Origin: Phreatobacter oligotrophus
Lineage (GTDB): Bacteria; Pseudomonadota; Alphaproteobacteria; Rhizobiales; Phreatobacteraceae
Assembly: GCF_003046185.1 (NCBI RefSeq)
Contig: NZ_PZZL01000003.1
Location: 186,001-250,000, forward strand
Direction: 5' to 3'
Length of the DNA: 64,000 nucleotides
Made by a program: the position numbers and the translations under genes
Shown here: positions 16,068 through 24,161 of the stretch, piece after piece
How the letters are laid out: every line of letters starts with the position of its first letter
Position numbering within the stretch: the first letter of the stretch is position 1
Notes under the pieces: generated by a model
The model's database searches: none
The model's input: the letters and a program-made list of their open reading frames with translations, nothing else
Told to the model about the DNA's origin: nothing

Positions 16068-17159
16068 TCAGGCCTTGCGCGCGATGACGGCCACCGGCCC
16101 GCCACCCGGCGGACCCTGGTGCTCGGCGCCGCCCGAGACATAGATGTCCGTGCGGCCGACAACGCCGGCGAGCGCCCCCGCCACGAAGGCGCGGGCATGG
16201 CGCGTGGAGGAAATGTCGGAATCGTCCAGCATCGTATGCCGCGCACCGCGCACCTCGCCGTCGGGCGAAGCCTCCGCCTTGGCGAGCAACGCCACGAGGC
16301 GGTCCCGCGCCGCCTGTCCAAGCTGGCCCGGCGCACCCAGTCCCAGCCGGTCCAGCGCCGCACGCACCGGCTCCACGTCGATGGCATCGGCCATCACCGC
16401 ATGGTCGATGGCGAGCGGACCTGACCAGCCCTTCGACATGCCGAGCACGACGATCTCGTGGTTGAGCAGTTCGACGCCCGCCGAGGCGCTGGCGCGGCCC
16501 GACCAGAGCCCGAGGTCCCGGCCGATCAGCGCGCCGGTCAGGTCTTCCTCGGCAATCTCGCCCAGCGCCACCGCGACACCGAGCGAGGAGGCCCCGCGCG
16601 ACAGGCCCATCGACTTCAGGGTGTCGCGCACGGCGACCGTCGCGCCGCGCGCCTCTGCCTCGCCGATGCGCTGGGCGGTGAGCAGCGGGCACTTGATCTG
16701 GACGAAGTGAACATCGGCGGGATCGCTGAGCCCCGCCTCGGCCATGGCCTGCCGCACCCCCGCCGCGACCTGCCGCACCTGCCCCATCCGGCCGAGATCC
16801 TCGGCGGCGAGCGCGGCGGTATGGACGCGGCCGATGGCCAGCGCAGGACCTGGCTCGCCATCGCCGTCCACCCGCTCGAAGACGGTCCAGTGCGGCGTCA
16901 TCGCGCCCTCCGTGCCGCCGGACATGACGTAGCAGACCGCCTTGGCGCGCTCTTCGCCGATATGGCGGGCGAGCGCCAGGGTCAGCGACTGGGTGGCGTA
17001 GCCGCGGGTGAAGTCGTTGACGCAGCCATTGCCCTCGGTCTTGCCGAAAATGGCGAGGATGCCGGCAGGGTCGATCGTCCCGGATGCGATGGCCGCCTGC
17101 AGGCCCGACGCGTCGTCGGGACCCTGGGCGATGATGCGATGGACGCGGGCGATCGGCAT
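16068..17159 (-). CDS. Cyanuric acid amidohydrolase / barbiturase family ring hydrolase
   Basis: Opens the ring of cyanuric acid (or barbiturate) by hydrolysing a C-N bond, releasing nitrogen-rich products. The length of 363 residues equals that of AtzD. The family's three-fold repeat with Ser-Lys pairs is visible: Lys40 in FGKTEGNG with Ser80 in MSGGTEG; Lys156 in QIKCPL with Ser226 in RASASAG; Lys294 in the third repeat with Ser342 in [13 protein letters not shown]. The frame runs on upstream, but ATG 17159 (MPIARVHR) gives the family start. It lies on the minus strand opposite rpmB. Cyanuric acid is the likelier substrate from the SGGTEG and GGAEHQGP signatures; barbiturate cannot be excluded. 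Confidence 0.9.
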   Translation of the reverse strand: MPIARVHRIIAQGPDDASGLQAAIASGTIDPAGILAIFGKTEGNGCVNDFTRGYATQSLTLALARHIGEERAKAVCYVMSGGTEGAMTPHWTVFERVDGDGEPGPALAIGRVHTAALAAEDLGRMGQVRQVAAGVRQAMAEAGLSDPADVHFVQIKCPLLTAQRIGEAEARGATVAVRDTLKSMGLSRGASSLGVAVALGEIAEEDLTGALIGRDLGLWSGRASASAGVELLNHEIVVLGMSKGWSGPLAIDHAVMADAIDVEPVRAALDRLGLGAPGQLGQAARDRLVALLAKAEASPDGEVRGARHTMLDDSDISSTRHARAFVAGALAGVVGRTDIYVSGGAEHQGPPGGGPVAVIARKA

Positions 17160-17208
17160 GGCGTAATGGCTCCGGGGGTCAGATGTCAGGCGGCCCTTAG
17201 GGTTTTGC

Positions 17209-17236
17209 TTGACAGGCGGGGGTCCTGTCACTATCC
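17209..17236 (+). promoter_or_regulatory. Sigma-70-type promoter of rpmB
   Basis: A perfect -35 hexamer TTGACA (17209-17214), a 16-base spacer and the -10-like CTATCC (17231-17236) lie about 75 bases ahead of the rpmB start. It is the clearest housekeeping promoter in the window, fitting a highly expressed ribosomal protein gene. Confidence 0.65.
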
Positions 17237-17312
17237 CGTCGCGTCTCCGAACAGGACCAAGCTGTCCAGCGGCCGGCTCTCGCCGTCGCACTTTACCTCT
17301 GGGATCCGACCG

Positions 17313-17603
17313 ATGTCGCGTCGTTGTGAACTCACCGGCAAGGGTGTTCTGGTTGGCCATCGCGTCAGCCACTCGAACATCAAGACGAAGCACCGCTTCC
17401 TGCCGAACCTGCAGAACATCTCCTTCTCGTCCGAGGTCCTCGGTCAGACTGTCTCGCTGCGCGTGTCGACCCACGCCCTGCGCTCGGTCGACCACAATGG
17501 CGGCCTCGACGCTTTCCTGCTGAAGGCCCGTGCCGAGGACCTGTCGCCCAAGGCGCGCCAGATCAAGTCGGCCATCGCCAAGAAGCGCGCCGAAGCCGCC
17601 TGA
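17313..17603 (+). CDS. rpmB: 50S ribosomal protein L28
   Basis: Structural protein of the large ribosomal subunit. The 96-residue basic product begins [22 protein letters not shown], the conserved L28 N-terminus, followed by [11 protein letters not shown] and a Lys/Arg/Ala-rich tail. The open frame extends far upstream over the opposite-strand hydrolase gene, but only ATG 17313 gives L28. It has its own TTGACA promoter and a strong terminator at 17629-17658, so it is transcribed alone. Confidence 0.97.
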   Translation: MSRRCELTGKGVLVGHRVSHSNIKTKHRFLPNLQNISFSSEVLGQTVSLRVSTHALRSVDHNGGLDAFLLKARAEDLSPKARQIKSAIAKKRAEAA

Positions 17604-17628
17604 TCGGCCAAGGCCCTAAGGTTTGGTG

Positions 17629-17658
17629 AACCGGCGTCGGGTGACCGACGCCGGTTTT
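17629..17658 (+). terminator. Rho-independent terminator of rpmB
   Basis: A 12-bp stem (AACCGGCGTCGG at 17629-17640, CCGACGCCGGTT at 17645-17656) with a GTGA loop runs into a short T stretch. It lies 25 bases after the rpmB stop codon. Confidence 0.85.
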
Positions 17659-17760
17659 GCCGTTTTCGCTGCGGCATTGTCTCACGGCGACAGGCCCCCC
17701 ATATCCCGCGTACTCTGGCAGAAGCGGTCGTCAAAAGGCCGCGCCACCCGTGGGGAAACC

Positions 17761-18750
17761 ATGTCGAAATCCTTCTTCCGGTCCCGGAAGCTCATCCGCG
17801 CCCTCGCCATTGCCGGCGTGGCCGTCATGCTCGGCGCCGTCGCCGCCGAAGCTGCGCCGCGTTCCGGCGGCAGCCGCGGCAGCCGCACCGATTCCGCGCC
17901 CGCCGCCACCAACACCGCGCCGAACACCATGCAGCGCACGCAGCCGGGTCCCGGCATGCAGCAGCCCGGCATGGCGCAGCGCCCTGGCATGACCCCGCCC
18001 GCCCAGCAGGGCTCGCGCTGGGGCGGCCTGGGCATGGGCCTCGCCGCCGGCTTCCTCGGTGCGGGTCTCTTCGGCCTGCTCTCCGGCCAGGGCTTCATGG
18101 GTGGCCTCGGCTCGATGATGGGCATGCTCGGCCTGCTGTTCCAGATCGCCCTCATCGCCGGCGTGATCTACCTCGTCGTCCGCCTCATCCGCGGCCGCCG
18201 CGAGACCCCGCAGCAGGGTGAGCCCGCCATGGCCCGCGCTGGCATGGGCGGCCCGATGGGCGGCCCCGCCAACGGCCCGATGGGCGCCCCCGGCCCGATC
18301 CCCGGCATGGCCGGCGGTTCCGTCGCCGCCCCCGCCGGACCGACCGACACGATCGGCGTGCAGCCGCAGGACTACGACACGTTCGAGCGCCTGCTCGGCC
18401 ATGTGAACGAGGCCTATTCGCGCGAGGACCTGAACGCCCTGCGCGCCATGGCGACCCCGGAGATGGCCGGCTACTTCGCCGAGGACATCGCCGAGAACGG
18501 CCGCCGCGGCCTCGTCAACCGCATTTCCAACGTCAAGCTGCTGCAGGGGGACCTGTCGGAGGCCTGGCGCGAGCAGGATGCGGACTACGCCACCGTCGCC
18601 ATGCGCTTCTCGCGCACCGACGTCATGGTCGAGCGCAGCTCGGGCCGCGTCGTCGAGGGCAACCAGCAGGGCGGCGAGGCCGTCGAGCTGTGGACCTTCC
18701 GTCGCCCGCATGGCGGCGTCTGGCAGCTCTCGGCCATCCAGCAGGCCTGA
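17761..18750 (+). CDS. Tim44-like domain protein with N-terminal membrane segments
   Basis: The 329-residue product has a signal/membrane segment at about 12-33, a low-complexity stretch rich in Pro, Gly, Met and Gln (PGM repeats, about residues 55-80), a glycine-rich hydrophobic segment (about 85-120), a membrane helix (about 125-143) and a second Pro/Gly/Met linker. The C-terminal 130 residues, from about 195, look like the Tim44 domain found in mitochondrial import and in many alphaproteobacterial membrane proteins. The bacterial role is not well defined; a link to envelope protein assembly is inferred from the family only. ATG 17761 is used, with a terminator after the stop. Confidence 0.85.
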   Translation: MSKSFFRSRKLIRALAIAGVAVMLGAVAAEAAPRSGGSRGSRTDSAPAATNTAPNTMQRTQPGPGMQQPGMAQRPGMTPPAQQGSRWGGLGMGLAAGFLGAGLFGLLSGQGFMGGLGSMMGMLGLLFQIALIAGVIYLVVRLIRGRRETPQQGEPAMARAGMGGPMGGPANGPMGAPGPIPGMAGGSVAAPAGPTDTIGVQPQDYDTFERLLGHVNEAYSREDLNALRAMATPEMAGYFAEDIAENGRRGLVNRISNVKLLQGDLSEAWREQDADYATVAMRFSRTDVMVERSSGRVVEGNQQGGEAVELWTFRRPHGGVWQLSAIQQA

Positions 18751-18775
18751 TCCCGAACCACCGTCCCTGACGGCG

Positions 18776-18802
18776 AAGCCCCGGCCCCCGGCCGGGGCTT
18801 TT
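18776..18802 (+). terminator. Rho-independent terminator of the Tim44-like gene
   Basis: The GC-rich stem GCCCCGGC (18778-18785) / GCCGGGGC (18791-18798) is preceded by AA and followed by TTTT. It lies 26 bases beyond the stop codon. Confidence 0.8.
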
Positions 18803-18863
18803 CGTTGGCGCGCAGGCCTGTCCCCCGGGCGGGCTGTTGATATTAACCCTTTGTCCATACCTG

Positions 18864-18878
18864 TTGACGAAACCTTAA
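18864..18878. promoter_or_regulatory. CtrA-like site upstream of the GNAT gene
   Basis: TTGA-N7-TTAA, one mismatch from the CtrA consensus TTAA-N7-TTAA, ends 46 bases before the GNAT start codon in an AT-richer stretch. It could also be part of the promoter (TTGACG). Binding is inferred, not shown. Confidence 0.35.
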
Positions 18879-18924
18879 CGAAACCGTTGCGGCGCACACG
18901 GTCTCGTGGTTCCATCTTCGAACG

Positions 18925-19434
18925 ATGAAGACGGTTACGACAGAAGTGCGCCTGGCGCGCCAGTCCGATGCTCCGATCGTGGCGGAAGTCCACGACGAGG
19001 CCTGGCGCGCGGCCTACCGTGGCCTGATCCCCGGCGCCGAGCTCGAGAAGCTCATCTCCCGCCGCGGACCGGGCTGGTGGGATGCCGCCATCCGCAAGGG
19101 CAACCGCATCGCCCTGCTCGGCTTCGGCGACGAGATCGCCGGCTATGCCAATTACGGCCGGAACCGCGCCAAGGCCCTCACCTACGAGGGCGAGATCTAC
19201 GAGCTCTACCTGCGCCCGAAATTCATCGGCCTCGGCCTCGGCCAGCGCCTCTTCGCCTCCGCCCGCAAGGACCTCGAGGCCCATGGCCTCGACAGCCTCG
19301 TCGTCTGGGCGCTCAGCGACAACGATGCCGCCATGCGCTTCTATCGCGGCCTCGGCGGCAAGCCTGTCGCGCGCTCCTCCGAGACCTTCGGCGACCGCGC
19401 GCTCGACAAGACCGCCTTCGGCTGGACCGCCTGA
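18925..19434 (+). CDS. GNAT-family N-acetyltransferase
   Basis: Transfers an acetyl group from acetyl-CoA to an unknown amine. The 169-residue product has the GNAT fold: an N-terminal motif (VRLARQSDAPIVAEVHDEAWR), then motif A with IYELYLRPKFIGLGLGQRLFASA, where the R-x-x-G-x-G/A-like loop (KFIGLGLG) binds CoA, and a C-terminal ALSDNDAAMRFYRGLGG block typical of this family. The start at 18925 (MKTVTTEVRL) lies 46 bases after a CtrA-like site. No substrate can be inferred from neighbours; ppa follows after 122 bases and probably has its own promoter. Confidence 0.88.
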   Translation: MKTVTTEVRLARQSDAPIVAEVHDEAWRAAYRGLIPGAELEKLISRRGPGWWDAAIRKGNRIALLGFGDEIAGYANYGRNRAKALTYEGEIYELYLRPKFIGLGLGQRLFASARKDLEAHGLDSLVVWALSDNDAAMRFYRGLGGKPVARSSETFGDRALDKTAFGWTA

Positions 19435-19556
19435 CGCAGCCTGTCTCCCTACTGCGCAGAATCGCCTGAAGTCGAAGGCGGATTCCGCACTGCGGTACTT
19501 GCAGGCGGGGTGCTGTTGCGGCTAACGAGACGCACCCTGTTCCGGAGACGAACACC

Positions 19557-20096
19557 ATGCGTATCGATGCCATTTCGATCGGCAAGAACCCGCCTGACGA
19601 GGTCAACGTCATCGTCGAGGTGCCGGTCGGCGGCGAGCCCATCAAGTACGAGATGGACAAGGAAGCCGGCACCCTGGTGGTCGACCGCTTCCTCTACACC
19701 TCGATGCGCTATCCCGGGAACTACGGCTTCATTCCGCACACGCTCTCCGAGGACGGCGATCCCTGCGACGTGCTCATCGCCAACCAGCGCGGCATCATCC
19801 CCGGCGCGGTTGTCGCGTGCCGCCCGGTCGGCGTGCTGAAGATGGAGGACGAGGCCGGCGGTGACGAGAAGATCGTCGCGGTTCCCGTGCCGAAGCTCAC
19901 CCGGCGCTACGAGAACGTCCACGACATCAAGGACCTGCCGGAGATCACCCTCAAGCAGATCGAGCACTTCTTCTCCCACTACAAGGACCTTGAGTCCAAC
20001 AAGTGGGTGAAGGTCGTCGGCTGGGGCGATGCGGCCGAGGCCAAGCGCCTCATCCAGGAGGCCATCGAGCGCCACAAGGCGTCGAAGAAGGGCTGA
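19557..20096 (+). CDS. ppa: Inorganic pyrophosphatase (family I)
   Basis: Hydrolyses pyrophosphate to two phosphates in the cytoplasm, pulling biosynthetic reactions forward. The 179-residue product carries the family signature EDGDPCDV (Asp residues that bind magnesium), preceded by the conserved [13 protein letters not shown] block and followed by DEKIVAVP. Length is normal for the hexameric bacterial enzyme. ATG 19557 gives the usual start MRIDAISIG. It ends in a strong terminator at 20123-20147. Confidence 0.97.
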   Translation: MRIDAISIGKNPPDEVNVIVEVPVGGEPIKYEMDKEAGTLVVDRFLYTSMRYPGNYGFIPHTLSEDGDPCDVLIANQRGIIPGAVVACRPVGVLKMEDEAGGDEKIVAVPVPKLTRRYENVHDIKDLPEITLKQIEHFFSHYKDLESNKWVKVVGWGDAAEAKRLIQEAIERHKASKKG

Positions 20097-20122
20097 GCCC
20101 TCCCCTCCCCGATCGAGCATTC

Positions 20123-20147
20123 AAGGGCGGCTCAGGCCGCCCTTTTT
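20123..20147 (+). terminator. Terminator of ppa (between convergent genes)
   Basis: Stem AAGGGCGGC (20123-20131) / GCCGCCCTT (20136-20144) with a four-base loop and five T. It is 26 bases past ppa and 10 bases before the stop of the convergent response regulator gene, so it may serve both strands weakly. Confidence 0.85.
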
Positions 20148-20157
20148 GCGTCCCGCC

Positions 20158-20541
20158 TCAGCCCGGCCGCTTCGGCCCTGCGGCCAGCGCCTCGGTCACC
20201 TTGGCGCGGATGTCGGCGAGGGTGAAGGGCTTGGTGACCACGTCATGCACCAGCGCTTCGAGGCCATGGGCGCGCTCGCGCTGGTCGGCATAGCCGGTCA
20301 TCAGCAGGATCACGAGATCGGGGAATTGCGGCGCCGCCGCCAGCGCCAGCGCGATCCCGTCCATCAGCGGCATGCGGATGTCGGTGAGCAGCAGGTCGAA
20401 GGCGCCCTTGCGCTCCTCGAGGATTTCCAGCGCCTCGGCGCCGTCGCGCGCCTCGGTGACGACATGCCCGTCGATTTCCAGCGCCCGGCGGACGAAGGCC
20501 CGCACCGGCTCGTCGTCCTCGGCGATCAGAACTGTCGCCAC
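20158..20541 (-). CDS. Single-domain response regulator, CpdR-like
   Basis: A 127-residue receiver domain without output domain. Key residues are present: acidic pair Glu8-Asp9-Asp10, phosphoacceptor Asp54 in LLTDIRMP, Thr82 and Lys104 in TKPF. The overall pattern (MTGYADQRERAHGLEALVHDVVTKPF) is like CpdR, the adaptor that directs ClpXP to degrade CtrA, PdeA and other cell-cycle proteins in alphaproteobacteria. The start is GTG 20541, two bases after the stop of hpt, so the two genes are co-transcribed. CpdR identity is a family-level inference; another single-domain CheY-like role is possible. CtrA-like boxes elsewhere in the window fit a CtrA-regulated organism. Confidence 0.8.
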   Translation of the reverse strand: MATVLIAEDDEPVRAFVRRALEIDGHVVTEARDGAEALEILEERKGAFDLLLTDIRMPLMDGIALALAAAPQFPDLVILLMTGYADQRERAHGLEALVHDVVTKPFTLADIRAKVTEALAAGPKRPG

Positions 20542-20543
20542 GA

Positions 20544-21074
20544 TCAGTCCTCGATCACGCCGACGAAGGGCAGCTGCCGCCAGGCATGGGCGACGTCCAT
20601 GCCATAGCCGACGACGAAGACATCCGGGCAGGTGAAGCCGACATGGTCGGGCTCCAGATGGATGGCGCGCTTGCCGGGCTTTTCGAGGAGCACGCAGGTC
20701 TTCACCGAGCGGGCGCCGCGCGCCATCAGCAGGTCCTTGGCATAGGTGAGCGTGCGGCCGCTCTCCAGGATGTCGTCGACCAGCAGGACGTCGCGCCCCT
20801 CCACCGGGCTCTCGATGTCGTGGACGACGCGGACCTGCCCCGTCGACACCGTGCCTTCGAGATAGGAGGACAGCGACATGAACTCGACCTCCGGCGCCAT
20901 GCCGGCGGCGTCCATGGCGCGGATGAGGTCGGCGGCGAAGACGAAGCTGCCCTTGAGCACGGCGACGACCAGCAGCCGCTCGGGCTTGGCGTCGGCGATC
21001 TCCTTCACCAGCGCCGTGTTGCGCTCGGCGATGGCCTCCGCCGAGAAGAGGACGCGGATATTGTCACGGTTCAT
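20544..21074 (-). CDS. hpt: Hypoxanthine phosphoribosyltransferase
   Basis: Salvages hypoxanthine (and guanine) to the nucleotide with PRPP in the cytoplasm. The 176-residue product has the PRPP loop VLLVDDILESGRTL near residue 105, the LKGSFVFAADL block near 45, and the C-terminal FVVGYGMD motif that contacts the purine. ATG 21074 (MNRDNIRVLFSAE) is preferred to the longer open frame because it gives the family N-terminus. It is followed two bases later by the response regulator gene. Confidence 0.94.
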   Translation of the reverse strand: MNRDNIRVLFSAEAIAERNTALVKEIADAKPERLLVVAVLKGSFVFAADLIRAMDAAGMAPEVEFMSLSSYLEGTVSTGQVRVVHDIESPVEGRDVLLVDDILESGRTLTYAKDLLMARGARSVKTCVLLEKPGKRAIHLEPDHVGFTCPDVFVVGYGMDVAHAWRQLPFVGVIED

Positions 21075-21179
21075 CGGATGAGGGCTCCGGCGGGCTCCCG
21101 CGCGGCGGGATCGTTGGGGGAAAGATGTATCGCGGCGTGCAACCGCCGTCACCTGCGGGGGCGGACAGAGCCATGCGGC

Positions 21180-22115
21180 TTATCGGCCGCCGGCATCCAT
21201 CCGGGTAAAGAAGCGCACCTCGACGCTCGCCCCGTCGGGCGGCGGCGAGGCGAGCCGCGAGCGGAACGGCACGGACTGGCCGGCTTCGAGCCGGGCGGCG
21301 GGCGGCGTCGCCGTCCAGGTGTAGATCTCCTTGCCGCCGGCATCCCGCACGGCGAGGCGCAGGCGCGGCAGGTCGGCGCCGCGGCTGGTGATGTTGACGA
21401 GCTGGCCCTCGACGACGAGCACCACCACGCCGTCCACCACCTCGTTCGCACCCTTCACATCGCGGAACTCGACGCCGCGCAGGTTCACCGGCAGGCCGAT
21501 GCGCTCATAGACGCTGGCCGAATCCGGGACGGTGCGCACCACCTGCTCGCGCCCGAGCAGGAAGGTGGCGAGCAGGGCCGATCCCAGAAGCAGAATGACC
21601 ACCGAAGGCGACATGCGGAAGCGGCCGCTCGGACGCGGCAGGGAAGGCTTGCGGAAGCGCCGCTTCGGCGGCTCGTCGGCCTTCGCCCGGGCGGGGCGCG
21701 GCGCCGGCGCATCGTCGGGATCGGCGATGCGCTGCGGCATCGGCGGAACATCGGCCGAGGGCTGGATGGAAGGCGCCTCGGCGGCCGGCACCGGCGGATC
21801 GAAGCCGATATCGTCGTCCTTCGGCCTCGCCGCATCGGCCGCACCGGGTTTGGCCTGCGCCTCTTCGGCAAAGGCAGCGCCCCAGTCGGCATCGTCATCG
21901 GCGGGTGCAGGCGGCGGCGGGGGAGGAGGCGCGGCGCGGCCGGCGGAGGCGCTCGCCGCCCCCGTCGATGCCATGGCGTCATCCTCGAGCGCGCTTTCGG
22001 GCGTCGCCAGCCAGACCGTCCGGCACTGGGCACAGCGGACCTGCCGCCCGGCATCGCCCAGGACGGTCCTCGTGACCCGGAAGGCCGTCGCGCAGGACGG
22101 GCAGACGATCAGCAT
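21180..22115 (-). CDS. MJ0042-type zinc-ribbon protein with one membrane helix (DUF3426-like)
   Basis: The 311-residue product opens with a zinc ribbon: CPSC at 5-8 and CAQC at 28-31 (MLIVCPSCATAFRV). A long acidic Ala/Pro-rich linker (about 45-150) follows, then a basic patch, one membrane helix (about 172-190, VVILLLGSALLATFLLG) and a C-terminal beta domain of about 110 residues with VNLRGVEFR, as in DUF3426 proteins. The layout suggests a cytoplasmic metal ribbon tethered to the inner membrane with an extracytoplasmic domain. Function unknown. It is divergent from ftsE and shares an intergenic region with a perfect CtrA-type box, so cell-cycle control is plausible. Confidence 0.82.
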   Translation of the reverse strand: MLIVCPSCATAFRVTRTVLGDAGRQVRCAQCRTVWLATPESALEDDAMASTGAASASAGRAAPPPPPPPAPADDDADWGAAFAEEAQAKPGAADAARPKDDDIGFDPPVPAAEAPSIQPSADVPPMPQRIADPDDAPAPRPARAKADEPPKRRFRKPSLPRPSGRFRMSPSVVILLLGSALLATFLLGREQVVRTVPDSASVYERIGLPVNLRGVEFRDVKGANEVVDGVVVLVVEGQLVNITSRGADLPRLRLAVRDAGGKEIYTWTATPPAARLEAGQSVPFRSRLASPPPDGASVEVRFFTRMDAGGR

Positions 22116-22170
22116 GGTGACGCAAAGCCTCGGGACCTATGTCCCTCACCTCCACCATCGGCGAGCGTGG

Positions 22171-22185
22171 TTAATTGGCCGTTAA
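22171..22185. promoter_or_regulatory. CtrA-type binding site between the zinc-ribbon gene and ftsEX
   Basis: A perfect TTAA-N7-TTAA (TTAATTGGCCGTTAA) lies 57 bases before the ftsE start and 55 bases before the divergent zinc-ribbon gene. This equals the consensus of the cell-cycle regulator CtrA. In GC-rich DNA such a match is rare by chance. Its place between a division gene pair and its neighbour supports a functional site. Confidence 0.7.
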
Positions 22186-22242
22186 GCGCCCCTTCGTGGC
22201 ATGATCCCGGCGGCGAATCGCCACCCCCGGGAGAGCCACGGC

Positions 22243-22929
22243 TTGGTCCGCTTCGAGAATGTCGGTCTGCGTTACGGGCTCGGGCCCGAGGTGCTGAGGG
22301 ATCTCACCTTCGGCATCGAGCCGCATTCCTTCCAGTTCCTCACCGGTCCCTCGGGCGCGGGCAAGACGAGCCTCTTGAAGCTGCTCTTCCTGTCGCTGCG
22401 GCCGACGCGCGGCACCCTCACCGTCTTCGACCACGACACCTCGCACCTCACCAAGGACGAGCTCTCGGTGCTGCGCCGGCGCATCGGCATCGTCTTCCAG
22501 GACTTCCGCCTGCTCGACCACCTGACGACCTACGAGAATGTCGCGCTGCCCTTGCGCGTCCTCGGCAAGGAGGAGGCGAGCTATCGCTCCGAGGTCGTCG
22601 ACCTCTTGGAATGGGTCGGGCTCGGCGAGCGCATCGACGCCTATCCGCCGATCCTCTCCGGCGGCGAGAAGCAGCGCGCCGCCATCGCCCGCGCCGTCAT
22701 CGTGCGACCGGAGATGCTGCTCGCCGACGAGCCGACCGGCAATGTCGACCCGCCGCTGGCCAAGCGGCTGCTGCGCCTCTTCGTCGAACTGAACCGCACC
22801 GGCACCGCCGTGCTCATCGCCACCCACGACCTCTCCCTGCTCGACCAGGTGGAGGCGCGCCACCTCTTCATCCGCGACGGTGGCCTCACCGTCACCGACC
22901 CTCATGGCGGCGAGGACGGCGGATGGTGA
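22243..22929 (+). CDS. ftsE: Cell division ATP-binding protein FtsE
   Basis: ATPase that with FtsX forms an ABC-like complex activating peptidoglycan hydrolases at the division site. The 228-residue product has Walker A GPSGAGKTS near residue 35, the Q-loop (IVFQDFRLLDHLT, typical of FtsE), signature LSGGEKQR and Walker B MLLADEPTGNVD. TTG 22243 is preferred to the in-frame ATG 22201: GGGAGAG lies seven bases ahead of it and the protein then begins at the conserved VRFENVGLRYG. Its stop overlaps the ftsX start. A CtrA-type box lies upstream. Confidence 0.94.
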   Translation: MVRFENVGLRYGLGPEVLRDLTFGIEPHSFQFLTGPSGAGKTSLLKLLFLSLRPTRGTLTVFDHDTSHLTKDELSVLRRRIGIVFQDFRLLDHLTTYENVALPLRVLGKEEASYRSEVVDLLEWVGLGERIDAYPPILSGGEKQRAAIARAVIVRPEMLLADEPTGNVDPPLAKRLLRLFVELNRTGTAVLIATHDLSLLDQVEARHLFIRDGGLTVTDPHGGEDGGW

Positions 22930-23906
22930 CGGGAACGCGGCGCAGCGCCTCGCTGCAGCACTGGGTGGCGGCGCAGGGCCGCAACGGCGCAGGACAGGCG
23001 GATGCCCGCCCGGGGCGCGGCGCCTCGCTGGTGCCGCCCTCCTCCATCGCCGGCCGGGCGCTGATGGTCATCATCGCCATCATGACCTTCCTCGGCTCGC
23101 TCACCGTCGGGGGCGTCGATCTCGTCCGCACGGCGGCTGCCGACTGGACCTCCTCCATCGTCCGCGAAGCGACGATCCAGGTGCGCCCGGTAGCGGGCCG
23201 CGACGTCAATGCCGACGTGACCCGCGCCACCGAGATCGCCGTGCGCTTTCCCGGGGTCGCCGATGTCGCGCCCTACACGGCGGAGGAGACGCGGCGGATG
23301 CTCGAGCCCTGGCTCGGCACCGGCCTCGGCGCCGAGGACCTGCCGATCCCCCGCCTCATCGTGGTGAAGCTCGCCGACGACCGGCGCACCGACATGGAGG
23401 CCTTCCGGCGGGCGCTGGCGGAGGTGCCGACCGCCAGCCTCGACGACCATCGGCAATGGTTCGACCGGCTGCGCGCCATGGCCCGCGCGGTGATCGTCGT
23501 CGGCCTCGTCATCGTCGCCCTGATGATCGCCGCCACCGGCCTGTCGGTGGTCTTCGCGACCCGGGCGGCGGTGGAAACCAACCGGCCGGTGGTCGAGGTG
23601 CTGCATTTCGTCGGCGCCCGCGATGCCTTCATCGCCGGCGAGTTCCAGCGCCATTTCCTCTGGCTGGCGCTGAAGGGGGCTGTGGCCGGCGGGCTCGCTG
23701 CGCTCGGCGCCATCATGGCCTCGGGCCTCATCGCGGCGCGCTGGCGCGCGACGGCGGGCGGCGACCAGATCGAGGCGCTGTTCGGCTCCTTCGCGCTCGG
23801 ATCGACCGGCTATGCGGGGATTGTCGTTCTGGTACTGCTGGTGACCGGGGTTGCCGCGGTGACCTGCCGCCTCACGGTGATGCGGACGCTGGCGGCGATC
23901 GACTAG
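22923..23906 (+). CDS. ftsX: Cell division membrane protein FtsX
   Basis: Membrane partner of FtsE at the divisome. The 327-residue product has a basic, Gly/Gln-rich cytoplasmic N-terminus (1-45), a first membrane helix (about 46-65), a periplasmic domain of about 110 residues (VREATIQVRPVAGRD onward) and three further helices in the C-terminal half (about 185-205, 240-262, 295-315), the FtsX layout. ATG 22923 overlaps the ftsE stop by seven bases, so translation is coupled. The next 255 bases hold an inverted repeat and no gene. Confidence 0.93.
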   Translation: MVTGTRRSASLQHWVAAQGRNGAGQADARPGRGASLVPPSSIAGRALMVIIAIMTFLGSLTVGGVDLVRTAAADWTSSIVREATIQVRPVAGRDVNADVTRATEIAVRFPGVADVAPYTAEETRRMLEPWLGTGLGAEDLPIPRLIVVKLADDRRTDMEAFRRALAEVPTASLDDHRQWFDRLRAMARAVIVVGLVIVALMIAATGLSVVFATRAAVETNRPVVEVLHFVGARDAFIAGEFQRHFLWLALKGAVAGGLAALGAIMASGLIAARWRATAGGDQIEALFGSFALGSTGYAGIVVLVLLVTGVAAVTCRLTVMRTLAAID

Positions 23907-23931
23907 GGGCCGGGCGCCCTGCAGAACGGGA

Positions 23932-24103
23932 GTGCGTCCTTCGAGGCTCGCCTCCGGACGATGCTAACGCATCGCCGGGTCTCGCACCTCAGGATGAGGA
24001 GGGTGGTGATTGGCCCCGCTGTCGCCCGGCGGAAGGTCGTGATGCAGAGCACACACGGTCCTCATCCTGAGGTGCGAGCGCCAGCGAGCCTCGAAGGACG
24101 CAC
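23932..24103. repeat. Composite inverted repeat between ftsX and the LolA-like gene
   Basis: Outer arms GTGCGTCCTTCGAGGCTCGC (23932-23951) and its exact reverse complement (24084-24103) enclose an inner inverted pair, GCACCTCAGGATGAGG (about 23985) and CCTCATCCTGAGGTGC (about 24060). Such paired arms around CTCAGGATGAGG are frequent between genes in Rhizobiales. The element lies between convergent genes and could act as a bidirectional terminator. No second copy is in the window. Confidence 0.8.
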
Positions 24104-24161
24104 TTGAGCACTGCAGCGGAACGGCCGCCCAGATGCTACCGGCTCTCGCGAGCCGCCACCG

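Noticed and set aside
16068-17495. A longer start for the ring amidohydrolase at 17495
   Set aside because: The extension overlaps rpmB on the other strand; ATG 17159 gives exactly the family length.
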